The notes under the pieces were generated by a model. That model made no database searches, had not been told where the DNA came from, and was given only the letters and a program-made list of their open reading frames with translations. From a virus: a stretch of DNA of 64,000 bases. The stretch is taken from the IMG/VR virus record IMGVR_UViG_3300027754_005655, positions 1-64,000 of that record; one strand, given 5' to 3'. A program made the translations under genes and the position numbers. Below, piece by piece: positions 52,944-60,912 of this stretch (position 1 is the stretch's first letter; each line of letters starts with the position of its first letter).

Positions 52944-54281
52944 TCAATCGATGATTGAATCCTTGATTCTCAGCAAGTTTTGATCGACATCGCGAATATC
53001 ACGTTCACGAATAAATACAGGAAAGCGAATTTTGCCATCAGAAGTTAATCCATCACCAGTTAATGGATCAGGCTGACCTTCTACCTCTACAACTCGCCCA
53101 ATCCATACATCGGGATCTAGATTGATTTCAGATTTAAGTTTATCTGTGAAACCACCACCAACTCTAGTTACGATGTTGTTTGGTAGTTTAACTTCAAATC
53201 CGCCCCATAAACCTTCTCGTTTAGTTCCTCTGTTCCCCTCATAGTGGCCTACAACAACTCCTTCAAATGTCATTGTTGGTTTCAGTTTTTTAATATTAGA
53301 AGATCTTTTAAAGAGATACAGAGCATCAAGATCCTTTAGCATAACGCCTTCGAATCCAGCACTGGTCTCAGACGCATACATTCCTAATAATTCTTCCTGG
53401 TTCTTTACCAATCGGCCTGGAACTTGTTTAACTACAGGATTATCGCATTTTGTAACAAGCTCGCCAACAAGTGCTACACGATTCGTAAGGGTAAGTTCTG
53501 ATACTTGATCTTGCCAATCAATAAATGGCATTGCATCAAAAACATGAAAGATCATGCTTGAATCGTCTTTGCCTTTCTTGTGAGACATTACAATAGAAGC
53601 TGATTCATTCCAGCTTTCTCCCATAATTTCGCCATCAAGCACGAATTCGTCCCATTGGGCTTTTTCTAACGCTAACTTAATTTTAGGAAGAGTTTCAAGT
53701 ACATTTCCGCTTCTGGTAAACATCGTTACCGTGCCTTCGTGCTTTACAGCAATACACCTAAGGCCATCCAACTTTGGTTCAACACGAATTGGATAGTTTA
53801 CATTATCTTCAATAATGATTCCTTTCCCGTTTTCGTGGCGTGTCGTTAGGCTTTCCGCAAGTTGAACAGAAAACTTTGTAATAGCTCCAGGCCAAACTTT
53901 ATTAACAGTTGAAGATTGAACACCACACCGCAGATTTTTTAGCAAAATTCTTTGACACCACTTTGCCTGCCGGGCATCGATTCCTTCAAAAAAACTTTCG
54001 ACAAGGCGCTTTGCTGCATTCCCAGTAACTTGTCGAGTAGAAAGCTTCTCATGAAGCATTTCAATAAAAGCCATAATGGCATCATTATCAGATATCGTAG
54101 ATTTTTCTAGAGGCTCCGGAGCTTTAAATTTATTGATGTAAAAATTGGTATATGGATCACCAACAACAGTAAAAACTCGCTTTAATAAAAGATCGTCATT
54201 ATAAACTTCTAAAAGTTCCTCTTTGAATAGACGAGAATTATCCGATTCTAGTTTCTCGAGAACATCGATGATGGATGACAT
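52944..54281 (-). CDS. ATP-dependent DNA ligase
   Basis: A 445-residue ligase that seals 3'-hydroxyl/5'-phosphate nicks. EPKLDGLRCIAV near 162 carries the adenylated Lys of motif I (KxDGxR), FVLDGEIMGESW near 211 motif III, GFEGVMLKDLDALY near 309 motif IV and KRSSNIKKLKP near 324 motif V. The C-terminal 110 residues form the OB domain (GVVVGHYEGNRGTKREGLWG). The length is close to that of T4 and related phage ligases (about 440-490). All catalytic motifs look intact. Confidence 0.93.
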   Translation of the reverse strand: MSSIIDVLEKLESDNSRLFKEELLEVYNDDLLLKRVFTVVGDPYTNFYINKFKAPEPLEKSTISDNDAIMAFIEMLHEKLSTRQVTGNAAKRLVESFFEGIDARQAKWCQRILLKNLRCGVQSSTVNKVWPGAITKFSVQLAESLTTRHENGKGIIIEDNVNYPIRVEPKLDGLRCIAVKHEGTVTMFTRSGNVLETLPKIKLALEKAQWDEFVLDGEIMGESWNESASIVMSHKKGKDDSSMIFHVFDAMPFIDWQDQVSELTLTNRVALVGELVTKCDNPVVKQVPGRLVKNQEELLGMYASETSAGFEGVMLKDLDALYLFKRSSNIKKLKPTMTFEGVVVGHYEGNRGTKREGLWGGFEVKLPNNIVTRVGGGFTDKLKSEINLDPDVWIGRVVEVEGQPDPLTGDGLTSDGKIRFPVFIRERDIRDVDQNLLRIKDSIID

Positions 54282-54318
54282 ATATTTAATATAACATGTC
54301 TATCGAAAAGATTGCATT

Positions 54319-54834
54319 TCATTTTAGGTTTTTTAACATAGAAAGTTTAAGCGCTGAAGAATCAATATCGTCCTCAACGCTAGTCGTTTCTCCTAAGCCG
54401 AAAGTTGAAGTTTCGATATTAAGCGTTCCTATAGAAGTGACGAATGTACTTTCATCTATTTTTGGATTTTTGTTTTTTTTTAATGTTTCATCTACACTTT
54501 GTTGCACTGGCAAAATTTCTAATATTTTTTTCGATAATGAATGAACGCCTCCCATGTCATCGACCATAATTAATTCTCCTGTATTTTCGCTTAGAAGCGC
54601 TGGGGAATCAAGTACAACTATTCCTTCTTGCGGAGAAGAAATTGCTACATTAACGATTTTTTTGAACTCTGCTTCAGAAGGAGGAGAAACACCCATACTA
54701 TCACATTTTGTTATTAACGTCGAGTGAGTGACAATTCCATAATCATCTACGAATCGCTTTAGTGTTGTTTTCCGCTTTTTTAATAGATCGACTAATTTAA
54801 TTTGCGGTAGTCGTTTTATTTTAAAATTTGCCAT
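54319..54834 (-). CDS. Protein of unknown function
   Basis: A 171-residue protein. The first 90 residues (LPQIKLVDLLKKRKTTLKRF, STLITKCDSMGVSPPSEAEF) look like a small helical domain with a predicted helix-turn-helix-like arrangement. The rest is acidic and Ser/Thr-rich (DEVDSSALKL-like ending). It is ten bases downstream of the sigma-4-like gene on the same strand. Its relation to transcription is possible but unproven. Confidence 0.55.
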   Translation of the reverse strand: MANFKIKRLPQIKLVDLLKKRKTTLKRFVDDYGIVTHSTLITKCDSMGVSPPSEAEFKKIVNVAISSPQEGIVVLDSPALLSENTGELIMVDDMGGVHSLSKKILEILPVQQSVDETLKKNKNPKIDESTFVTSIGTLNIETSTFGLGETTSVEDDIDSSALKLSMLKNLK

Positions 54835-54843
54835 ATACTTGTC

Positions 54844-55149
54844 TTAATAAGTAATTTCTTCTTTTCTAGTTGCTTCTAAATTGTGCAAAAGATCAGAAAT
54901 TACATTTTGAAATTGTGGCGAAGTTGCAGCTAACTTAACCTTGTCAGGTGATAACTTCATATCCCATTCTTTATCGAAACCTTCAACAAACTTTGTCATC
55001 ACGCGTAGGATATAGTTTCTTGCTGAGGAGTGATTCATTACGAATCCGATTTCTGACATGATCTCAGCAATCTCACGATAATTTATGCCTTCCTCGTCGA
55101 GAACAGTCGCATAACTTTTAGTAACTTTTGATTCCTTCTTAGATGTCAT
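54844..55149 (-). CDS. Small helix-turn-helix protein, sigma region 4.2-like
   Basis: A 101-residue protein. YREIAEIMSEIGFVMNHSSA (about 24-43) and the following RNYILRVMTKFVEGF form a helix-turn-helix of the kind found in sigma-70 region 4.2, which contacts -35 DNA and the polymerase beta flap. It lies two genes downstream of a sigma factor that lacks this region. The middle loop is two or three residues longer than usual. It may supply region 4 in trans, like T4 gp33 does for gp55, but it could also be an ordinary regulator. Confidence 0.6.
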   Translation of the reverse strand: MTSKKESKVTKSYATVLDEEGINYREIAEIMSEIGFVMNHSSARNYILRVMTKFVEGFDKEWDMKLSPDKVKLAATSPQFQNVISDLLHNLEATRKEEITY

Positions 55150-55369
55150 TTTCTCTTCTCAGATTTGCTTTAATTGAATATTTTCTATTTTGAATATCTA
55201 ATAAACGATTACTTAAAATGTTTTGAACGTTAGATTCTTCGCTCTTTTGTGTGAGAGATTCCTGCCTTCGATCTAAACCTAAATTCGCCATTAATAACGT
55301 TTTTCGATAAATCATTATTAACAATAGAACGTTTATCGATCCTAAAACGATAGGCGCAAATTGCAACAT
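55139..55369 (-). CDS. Small single-pass membrane protein
   Basis: A 76-residue protein. Residues about 4-21 (FAPIVLGSINVLLLIMIY) form one transmembrane helix, and the rest is polar and helical, likely cytoplasmic. It starts with a TAATG overlap at the end of the sigma gene and overlaps the next gene by 11 bases. The three genes are therefore co-translated. No family is recognised. Confidence 0.6.
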   Translation of the reverse strand: MLQFAPIVLGSINVLLLIMIYRKTLLMANLGLDRRQESLTQKSEESNVQNILSNRLLDIQNRKYSIKANLRRENDI

Positions 55370-56157
55370 TACATTGACCCTTTTCCTGACGCAATTAGTT
55401 TTGCTTCTTCGTCGGTCACCTGATACGATTCGGAAGAAATGTCATCATATAAACCAAATCGCAATCGCAAAATAGCTGCTTCTTTTGTAGACAATTCGCA
55501 CATGACTCGTTTAACAATTTGCATCATTTCCTTTTTCGCCAAAGACTCAAAAGGATTGACTATAGGATTCATATCCTCTAATCTATCGCCTATTGTGGCA
55601 GAACCATCGTTGCTAATAGGTTGTTGCAACGAAACTACACTTCTACTCGATTGCACTGTAGCTTTAACGACTGTTTCTGAAACAGAAATCATTTCAGCTA
55701 ATTCTTCAGAAGATGGTCCATATCCATTCATCTCCTTGAATGAATCAGTCGCAAGTAACATCTTTTTCTGCGCAGAAATAGCGTGAGCAGGCAATCTAAT
55801 GATTTTTTTTCTCGTTAAAACATATTGACTAATTGCCTGTTTGATCCACCAAGTCGCATAGGTTGAAAAACGAAATCCTCTTTGCCAATCGAATCGATCG
55901 ATTGCCTTAAGTAAACCTAGATTTCCTTCTTGAATAAGATCTTCAAGCGGAATATCTTTGCTTTTTTGCTTTTTGGCAACGTAAACGACAAGTCTAAGAT
56001 TGGATTGCGCTAGCTTTTGGCGAGCTTTAATAGAATCATTTCCGCCTTTTTCATAAACCTGAAATAATTCAATTAGTTTATTATGTTCAAGTTGTGGATA
56101 TAAACGTAATGAATTTAAATAACTCGAAATCACGGTTTTAGAAGAGTTTTCTAACAT
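55369..56157 (-). CDS. RpoD-type sigma factor lacking region 4.2
   Basis: A 262-residue sigma-70 family protein. SNLRLVVYVAKKQKSKDIPL near 69 (region 2.1), EDLIQEGNLGLLKAIDRFDW near 90 (2.2), FRFSTYATWWIKQAISQYVL near 113 (2.3-2.4) and IRLPAHAISAQKKMLL near 137 (3.0) are strongly conserved. GYGPSSEELAEMISVSETVV continues region 3. Region 4.1 (LSTKEAAILRLRFGLYDD) is present, but the product ends about 25 residues later with no helix-turn-helix. It could direct polymerase to -10-only promoters or pair with the small HTH protein downstream. Confidence 0.9.
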   Translation of the reverse strand: MLENSSKTVISSYLNSLRLYPQLEHNKLIELFQVYEKGGNDSIKARQKLAQSNLRLVVYVAKKQKSKDIPLEDLIQEGNLGLLKAIDRFDWQRGFRFSTYATWWIKQAISQYVLTRKKIIRLPAHAISAQKKMLLATDSFKEMNGYGPSSEELAEMISVSETVVKATVQSSRSVVSLQQPISNDGSATIGDRLEDMNPIVNPFESLAKKEMMQIVKRVMCELSTKEAAILRLRFGLYDDISSESYQVTDEEAKLIASGKGSM

Positions 56158-56158
56158 A

Positions 56159-56497
56159 TCAGCTTAACTTTTCGAGACCACCAGATTCTTCAATTTTTGT
56201 GACAGTGTTGAGATCTACATCTCCTGATGAATCTCGTCCACTAGACCTTTGCGTAAACTCCATATGCGCATGCTCTCTATCATTTCGAATGATATCCTCA
56301 CGGCGAAGGTATGCAATTTCGACCTCCCAAAGGTATGGATCTCTGCCCGCCCCAGAAAGTCGATTCCTTTCACCTTCAAGACGATCTATTCTATCGTGAA
56401 TTGCTTCATCAGATGTGTATGCAATGTCGTCCATGCTATAGATTTCAGGAGCCTCATTCGCGAAATCCTTATTAACGTTTTTGTTCTTTTTAAACAT
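56159..56497 (-). CDS. Protein of unknown function
   Basis: A 112-residue, acidic and charged protein without motif, signal or membrane segment. DRIDRLEGERNRLSGAGRDP is likely a helix. Its stop codon lies one base before the sigma-factor ATG on the same strand, so it is the first gene of the sigma operon. It might be a regulator or chaperone of that factor, but only position suggests this. Confidence 0.5.
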   Translation of the reverse strand: MFKKNKNVNKDFANEAPEIYSMDDIAYTSDEAIHDRIDRLEGERNRLSGAGRDPYLWEVEIAYLRREDIIRNDREHAHMEFTQRSSGRDSSGDVDLNTVTKIEESGGLEKLS

Positions 56498-56618
56498 TGT
56501 GATGTTACTCGTTTCGTTTCTAAATATAGATTTAATCGTTACCCGTAGAACACACTATATGTTCTATTCGTTATCTTCTATCTTCAATTTACTGCATTAC
56601 TGACTGCTATTGCATGAG

Positions 56619-56975
56619 TTAAAATTCTATTACGCCCCATTCATCATGCGAGATTGTATAAACTGCCTTCTTCACGCCAGCAGATCGCATTCGACCTTGA
56701 CAACTAACACAAGGTCTCGAAGTCGTCCATTCGTCGGTTGATCGTAATACTCTCGCCACCCATACAATAGAATCTGGCGTTAATTTTTTTATGAGTCGAG
56801 CTTCAGCATGGTGCGTTGGTACAATATCTCTAGCAGAGATATTCCTTGCTGCAACAATTACGCCGTCGGATCGAAGACCAACGGCACCAAGACAAAAAGA
56901 TCTATTTTCGAATTTTTCAGGATTGTCTCTAGCAACGCTTGCAGCCATCACCAACATTCGTCTATCAATCGACAT
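56619..56975 (-). CDS. Cytidine/dCMP deaminase-like protein
   Basis: A 118-residue deaminase-fold protein. HHAEARLIKKL near 55 holds the zinc-ligand His and catalytic Glu (HAE), and RPCVSCQGRMRSAGVKKAVY near 87-106 holds the PCxxC zinc ligands. The size matches compact CDA-type or tRNA/nucleotide deaminases. Substrate is uncertain: dCMP, cytidine or an unusual base. Phages use such enzymes to balance pyrimidine pools. Confidence 0.75.
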   Translation of the reverse strand: MSIDRRMLVMAASVARDNPEKFENRSFCLGAVGLRSDGVIVAARNISARDIVPTHHAEARLIKKLTPDSIVWVARVLRSTDEWTTSRPCVSCQGRMRSAGVKKAVYTISHDEWGVIEF

Positions 56976-57043
56976 AAGGAAATTTTATCATAGTTTTTTG
57001 ATTTTTTGCATTATTTAGCATTATTTAATATTAGGAGATCTAT

Positions 57044-57742
57044 ATGGGAATTAATGATGAAATTATAACGTCAAAAAGCGGTCTTGAATTTATTTCAAAA
57101 TGGGAAGGATGTATATTAAAACCATATAAAGATATAGCCGGACTCAGAACAATAGGCATAGGACATCTAATTAAACCTGGCGAAAACTTCCTCAATGATG
57201 TAGAGATCACAAAAGAAAAAGCTCTTGAAATCCTCGCAAGCGATGTAAAGATTTGCGAAAGCTCAATCAAGGCAAGAATAAAAGTTCCGCTAAATCAAAA
57301 CCAATTTGATGCGCTAGTGTCTTTTGGCTTTAATTGTGGAACAGGCGTGTATGTTCAATCAGACGCTTGCAAAGCATTAAATGAAGGAAAATACGACGAA
57401 GTTCCGCTAAGATTATTAGTTTGGTGTAAAGCAAGAGTCAATGGCGTTCTTCGAAAAAATCAAGGTCTATATAACCGCAGAAAATCAGAAGGCGAATTGT
57501 TCGTAAAACCCGTTATTGAACAATCATTAGTGAAATTGATTCCTTGGACAAAAAAATCTTTAACTGAGGCACAAAATTGCTTAACAAAATTAGGCCTCTA
57601 CAATATACGCGTTGATGGACTATGGGGACCATCAACTTCGGCAGCAATTACGAAATTCGCTCTTGATAAAAAAATCGATATTGGACCAAATCCAAGGTTA
57701 GAAATCACAGAAACTCTTTTAGAAACATTAAAAAAAGCTTAA
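57044..57742 (+). CDS. Endolysin: GH24 lysozyme plus peptidoglycan-binding domain
   Basis: A 232-residue muramidase. ISKWEGCILKPYKDIAGLRT (about 17-36) carries the T4-lysozyme-type Glu, Asp, Thr catalytic set, and IGIGHLIKPGENF follows. FDALVSFGFNCGTG near 88 is conserved in GH24. The C-terminus (about 165-230) is a PG_binding_1-type domain with LTEAQNCLTKLGLYNIRVDG and WGPSTSAAITKF. AGGAG at 57033-57037 is well placed. There is no signal peptide, so a holin elsewhere would release it. The protein is needed for host lysis. Confidence 0.93.
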   Translation: MGINDEIITSKSGLEFISKWEGCILKPYKDIAGLRTIGIGHLIKPGENFLNDVEITKEKALEILASDVKICESSIKARIKVPLNQNQFDALVSFGFNCGTGVYVQSDACKALNEGKYDEVPLRLLVWCKARVNGVLRKNQGLYNRRKSEGELFVKPVIEQSLVKLIPWTKKSLTEAQNCLTKLGLYNIRVDGLWGPSTSAAITKFALDKKIDIGPNPRLEITETLLETLKKA

Positions 57743-57936
57743 TCCTTCCGCGAAGAAGAATAATTGTCTGCTGCCCAACACTCGCCCTTTAATGTGAATG
57801 TTGTATTTTTTGAAATTAACCTATTGCAACAAAAAACCTTGCACGACGGACAGTCCACACCAGACTCTTCCTTAATAGATTGTTGCACTTCAAATTCATT
57901 GTTACAAACGACACATTCATATTCATACGTAGGCAT
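57739..57936 (-). CDS. FmdB-type zinc-ribbon protein
   Basis: A 65-residue protein. MPTYEYECVVCNNEFEVQQS and VDCPSCKVFCCNRLISKNTT (about 27-46) give two CxxC knuckles of the FmdB/CxxC_CXXC_SSSS family. Members bind zinc and are of uncertain, possibly regulatory, function. The gene ends in a four-base convergent overlap with the endolysin gene. Confidence 0.75.
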   Translation of the reverse strand: MPTYEYECVVCNNEFEVQQSIKEESGVDCPSCKVFCCNRLISKNTTFTLKGECWAADNYSSSRKD

Positions 57937-57946
57937 ATTTTCTCCA

Positions 57947-58735
57947 TCAAATAACAGGCAAATTACTCGAAATAATAGTCGGAAACATTACAATTAGTCC
58001 TTTAACAAGAGAAACATTGGGTTGTCTAGTAACCTTTAACGGCCCTTGATGACTAACTAGTGACGCTAAAGCTGGGTCGACTAACACCTCGCAAAATCTC
58101 TTTTCTATTCCATCAATCCAACAAATTTGCGAAACTAATTGACATATTTGCGAATAGTCGGTGTGTAACACGTCATGCGCAGTAGCGTTAGGTTGTATTA
58201 CTCTAACTGGTTTTGATCCAAGCGAATTAAATTTCGAAGTAACCGGAAATCCTACTATGCCTTGATAAGAAGCTCCCGCGAAATGCCATCCGTAGTTACA
58301 CGCGCGTTTAGGCAATGATTCCAGCTTTTTATCAAGAATCCAATGCTTGCCAGGATCAGCAATAAGACCTTCATTAATACCTAATTTTGCTAATTTTGTG
58401 TCGGTGCTTGAAGAATGTTTTATCATCGAAATATTCGATGTTGAAATTGCCATCGGCGACGGATTAATCCGCCTGATCGCATTAATATAAGCTAGATCTG
58501 CTACTTGCGCAGTCATTAATGATGCATCAAAAACATCAGCTAATTGTTGTTGCAAAGTCGCAGAAACGTTAACTCTAACACCATCAATTTTTAACGCGTC
58601 TTCCATGATGTTAAGCACAACATTCTTACCACCTATAGAATATGACAAATTAGTCCACCGCGCTTCAAACGTTCCAGCTAATATCCTGTCAAAAATATAT
58701 CTTTCTCTTTCTGCAATTTTTTCTGGGAAAGTCAT
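57947..58735 (-). CDS. Conserved-looking protein of unknown function
   Basis: A 262-residue protein. It begins MTFPEKIAERERYIFDRILA. DALKIDGVRVNVSATLQQQL near 46-65 is followed by a helical middle, then NYGWHFAGASYQGIVGFPVT near 147-166 and NATAHDVLHTDYSQICQLVS near 181-200. The His and Asp cluster (HDVLHTDY) could form an active site, but no family can be named. It lies ten bases downstream of nothing else on its strand and precedes the FmdB gene. Confidence 0.55.
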   Translation of the reverse strand: MTFPEKIAERERYIFDRILAGTFEARWTNLSYSIGGKNVVLNIMEDALKIDGVRVNVSATLQQQLADVFDASLMTAQVADLAYINAIRRINPSPMAISTSNISMIKHSSSTDTKLAKLGINEGLIADPGKHWILDKKLESLPKRACNYGWHFAGASYQGIVGFPVTSKFNSLGSKPVRVIQPNATAHDVLHTDYSQICQLVSQICWIDGIEKRFCEVLVDPALASLVSHQGPLKVTRQPNVSLVKGLIVMFPTIISSNLPVI

Positions 58736-58795
58736 GATTTTTTAATTATAACATAAGAAGCGTATGTTTACAATAACACAAAAAGACTTTTTATG

Positions 58796-58823
58796 TTGTA
58801 AACCTGTAACTTTATCGTATAGT
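58796..58823 (+). promoter_or_regulatory. Sigma-70-like promoter
   Basis: TTGTAA at 58796-58801 and TATAGT at 58818-58823 are separated by 16 bases. This agrees at four of six and five of six positions with the -35 and -10 consensus. It lies 45 bases upstream of the lipoprotein gene at 58869, with no other gene between them. Confidence 0.6.
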
Positions 58824-58868
58824 ATGAAGTCTTATCCGTTGAGGTTTAACGGGCAAAGGTAAAATAAC

Positions 58869-59165
58869 ATGTTAAAGAAATTATTTGGAATTGTTTGCGT
58901 TCTCGCTACGTTTACTGCGTGCAGCGATAAGGAGGAGTCATGTGAAGTAGCAGTGACTGTTTCTTCATCAACTTCGACTGTCGAGGTTGCAAGCTCGTCT
59001 TCAGGCGGTGGAACAGTATCAACTGGTGTTGAGTCAGGAGGCACCGGCGGTTCGGTTGCATCAGCAGGCGGGGCAACGAGCGCTGAAACTTCTTCAGTAG
59101 CTAGCGTTGGTGGCTCAGGCGCTGGTGGCTCAGGTGCTGGTGGCTCAGGCGCCGGCGGAAACTGA
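58869..59165 (+). CDS. Small Gly/Ser-rich lipoprotein
   Basis: A 98-residue protein. The signal KKLFGIVCVLATFTAC places a likely lipidated Cys at residue 18 (FTAC; Phe at -3 is unusual). The mature part is entirely low complexity and ends in GGSGAGGSGAGGSGAGG, coded by 15-base repeats at 59110-59160. Such flexible chains can extend from the outer membrane. It has its own promoter and terminator, so it is expressed as a single-gene unit, perhaps early. Confidence 0.7.
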   Translation: MLKKLFGIVCVLATFTACSDKEESCEVAVTVSSSTSTVEVASSSSGGGTVSTGVESGGTGGSVASAGGATSAETSSVASVGGSGAGGSGAGGSGAGGN

Positions 59166-59182
59166 TCACTAAATAAACATGA

Positions 59183-59221
59183 CAAATTAAGCCCTAATAA
59201 TCTGGGCTTAATTTGTTTTTT
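59183..59221 (+). terminator. Rho-independent terminator
   Basis: CAAATTAAGCCC (59183-59194) pairs with GGGCTTAATTTG (59204-59215) in a perfect twelve-pair stem with a nine-base loop, followed by six T. It lies 17 bases after the lipoprotein stop codon. The minus-strand gene ends at its edge, so the element could also limit read-through from that side. Confidence 0.92.
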
Positions 59222-59579
59222 ATTGTTTTAAGGTCATTGTTTCATCGAAGCAACCTTTGTATGTGTCTGCTAACGGATCACATTGTAAGGGAACTTCTAT
59301 ATATATTAATTCGCCGGCAGGACCCTTAACAACGATGATTTCATAACCACATTGCCAAAAGCTGTTCTGGTTTTGAACGGCGTCGTTTTGAGTTGTACTA
59401 CTTGTAGAAGATGGCGCCGGATAAGATCCATGAAGCTGTTCTGGCATATCATTCTCAGGTGTGATAGAATTTTCGCTGGTATCTATTGAACAAGAGAATC
59501 CGACGAATAATAAAAATAGTATCCCTAAATAACCAATCGGAGATTTCGGTAGATACTTAATCGCTGCGGATAAGACCAT
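59220..59579 (-). CDS. Possible membrane-anchored or lipid-modified protein
   Basis: A 119-residue protein. SPIGYLGILFLLFVGFSC (about 13-30) is a hydrophobic segment ending in Cys30, which may be a lipidation site, though FS-C is a weak lipobox. The rest is Ser/Thr-rich and then a small ordered domain with three cysteines (FWQCGYEIIVVKGPAGELIY, LQCDPLAD, KGCFDE). Ligand or target is unknown. It converges on the terminator of the neighbouring lipoprotein gene. Confidence 0.55.
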   Translation of the reverse strand: MVLSAAIKYLPKSPIGYLGILFLLFVGFSCSIDTSENSITPENDMPEQLHGSYPAPSSTSSTTQNDAVQNQNSFWQCGYEIIVVKGPAGELIYIEVPLQCDPLADTYKGCFDETMTLKQ

Positions 59580-59659
59580 TTTACACCTTCAATGCCACCA
59601 CGCTAAACTTAAAATGCGCGAATTCATCATTCGATACATCTTCAATAATATGTATTATC

Positions 59660-59884
59660 GTGACAAATAAAAAGCTCAATGTCGTTGAACAATTGATTAG
59701 GGAATTCGTTAAAGAATATGCGAGCAGATCAGGCTCTGCACCGGAAGAAAACTATCATGACGAATTACTAGATGATCCAGCATATACAGCCGGCTCAGTT
59801 TATGTGCCAGATGACATCAAAGAGAAAATCAATAAGTGGGCACTTGATATGGGACTATCAACGACTAAAAAGAAAGATCGATAG
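59660..59884 (+). CDS. Small acidic protein with LIREFVKE start
   Basis: A 74-residue protein with a GTG start. KLNVVEQLIREFVKEYASRS at the N-terminus resembles the helical beginning of the next small gene. VYVPDDIKEKINKWALDMGL near 47-66 could be a short dimerising helix. The ribosome-binding site is weak. No function is visible. The N-terminal helix pattern recurs in short proteins of aquatic T4-like phages. Confidence 0.5.
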   Translation: MTNKKLNVVEQLIREFVKEYASRSGSAPEENYHDELLDDPAYTAGSVYVPDDIKEKINKWALDMGLSTTKKKDR

Positions 59885-60023
59885 TTTCGATACAACTATC
59901 CTATTCAACCATACTTCAAAAAACGAAAGATTAAATTAGCGTAATAAAACTACAATCCTTCGTTCACTTCATGAATAATAATATAGCGTAAGAATAGTTA
60001 CAATCAATAAAGGAAATACAACA

Positions 60024-60236
60024 ATGAAAATTAGACTCTTTCAACTTCGACAAATCATTCGTGAAGCTATCGAGGAAATCGCAAGCTCAAAAAAAGCCGA
60101 TAAGGATGCTAATGATGATGGCGAAAATGACTTCGAAGATGTTATGATCGCTCGTATGAAGGCAAGCGGCATGGATAAAGAAGACGCTATAGAGAAAGGC
60201 GAAAAAGCCGCAAAGGTCGCTGCAAAAAAGAAGTAA
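60024..60236 (+). CDS. Small acidic/basic helical protein with LRQIIREAI start
   Basis: A 70-residue protein. KIRLFQLRQIIREAIEEIAS (2-21) is an amphipathic helix of a type seen in many small proteins of marine T4-like phages. The rest has an Asp-rich patch (DKDANDDGENDFED), which could bind divalent cations, and a lysine-rich end. AAGGAAA lies nine bases before the ATG. It is four bases upstream of the next gene and probably co-transcribed with it. Confidence 0.55.
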   Translation: MKIRLFQLRQIIREAIEEIASSKKADKDANDDGENDFEDVMIARMKASGMDKEDAIEKGEKAAKVAAKKK

Positions 60237-60240
60237 TAAA

Positions 60241-60912
60241 ATGGGTCACGCTCGACTAAGGAAAACAGGAAATGGCGGACTTAAATTCAAACGGTCACTT
60301 AGCATAGACTGGGTGACTGCCGATTTAAGCCCAGAAAATCTAGTCGGATCTGACGGAATTCTAGTACATGCAATTATATTCGGTGACCCATACGCTTCAA
60401 ATATAAAAGGTCCGATATCAATACTCGATATCTCTTTTTGCTTTTTCAAAACATCGTCGAATATAAATCTAGCCTCATCAACAGGTAGAACACACAAAAT
60501 CGTTGATGGACCATTCTTTAGATTATACGATCAAACAATAGATAACTTTAAATCGCTAATGTCACTCGGAGCCACGGCGCATAATCTGCCACAAGAAGAA
60601 TGGCTAGATTTAACTATCAAAAATCTAAAGCCAGACAAAGTCTATCAAATTAATTGCGCGTTTTTTGACGAGAAAAACAAAGTGTCTCCTCTAATTACAT
60701 TGAATCCAGGAAATCATCAAATCGCTTATGATAGACAACAAGGATGTATAGCAATCGGAGTATTCACTGCACCAACAGAAGAAATTACAATTAAAATTTC
60801 TTCGTTATCAATAGAATCGCCTCATATCAACGCTCTTGTCATCCGCGAAATTGGCGACAACCCTCGCGTGGTCATCTCCCGAATTAAGACAATCGCTCAC
60901 TTAAAATCTTAA
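60241..60912 (+). CDS. Beta-rich protein of unknown function
   Basis: A 223-residue protein. SIDWVTADLSPENLVGSDGI at about 21-40, DLTIKNLKPDKVYQINCAFF near 122 and IAIGVFTAPTEEITIKISSL near 170 suggest alternating beta-strands of a fibronectin-like or jelly-roll fold. No active site is recognised. Its 3' end overlaps the convergent 426-residue gene by 29 bases. It could be a virion decoration or sugar-binding protein. Confidence 0.5.
   Translation: MGHARLRKTGNGGLKFKRSLSIDWVTADLSPENLVGSDGILVHAIIFGDPYASNIKGPISILDISFCFFKTSSNINLASSTGRTHKIVDGPFFRLYDQTIDNFKSLMSLGATAHNLPQEEWLDLTIKNLKPDKVYQINCAFFDEKNKVSPLITLNPGNHQIAYDRQQGCIAIGVFTAPTEEITIKISSLSIESPHINALVIREIGDNPRVVISRIKTIAHLKS

Noticed and set aside
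58832-59185. 117-residue minus-strand frame rich in Pro (APEPPAPEPP)
   Set aside because: It is the reverse-strand shadow of the Gly/Ser repeats of the lipoprotein gene, which has a signal peptide, promoter and terminator.
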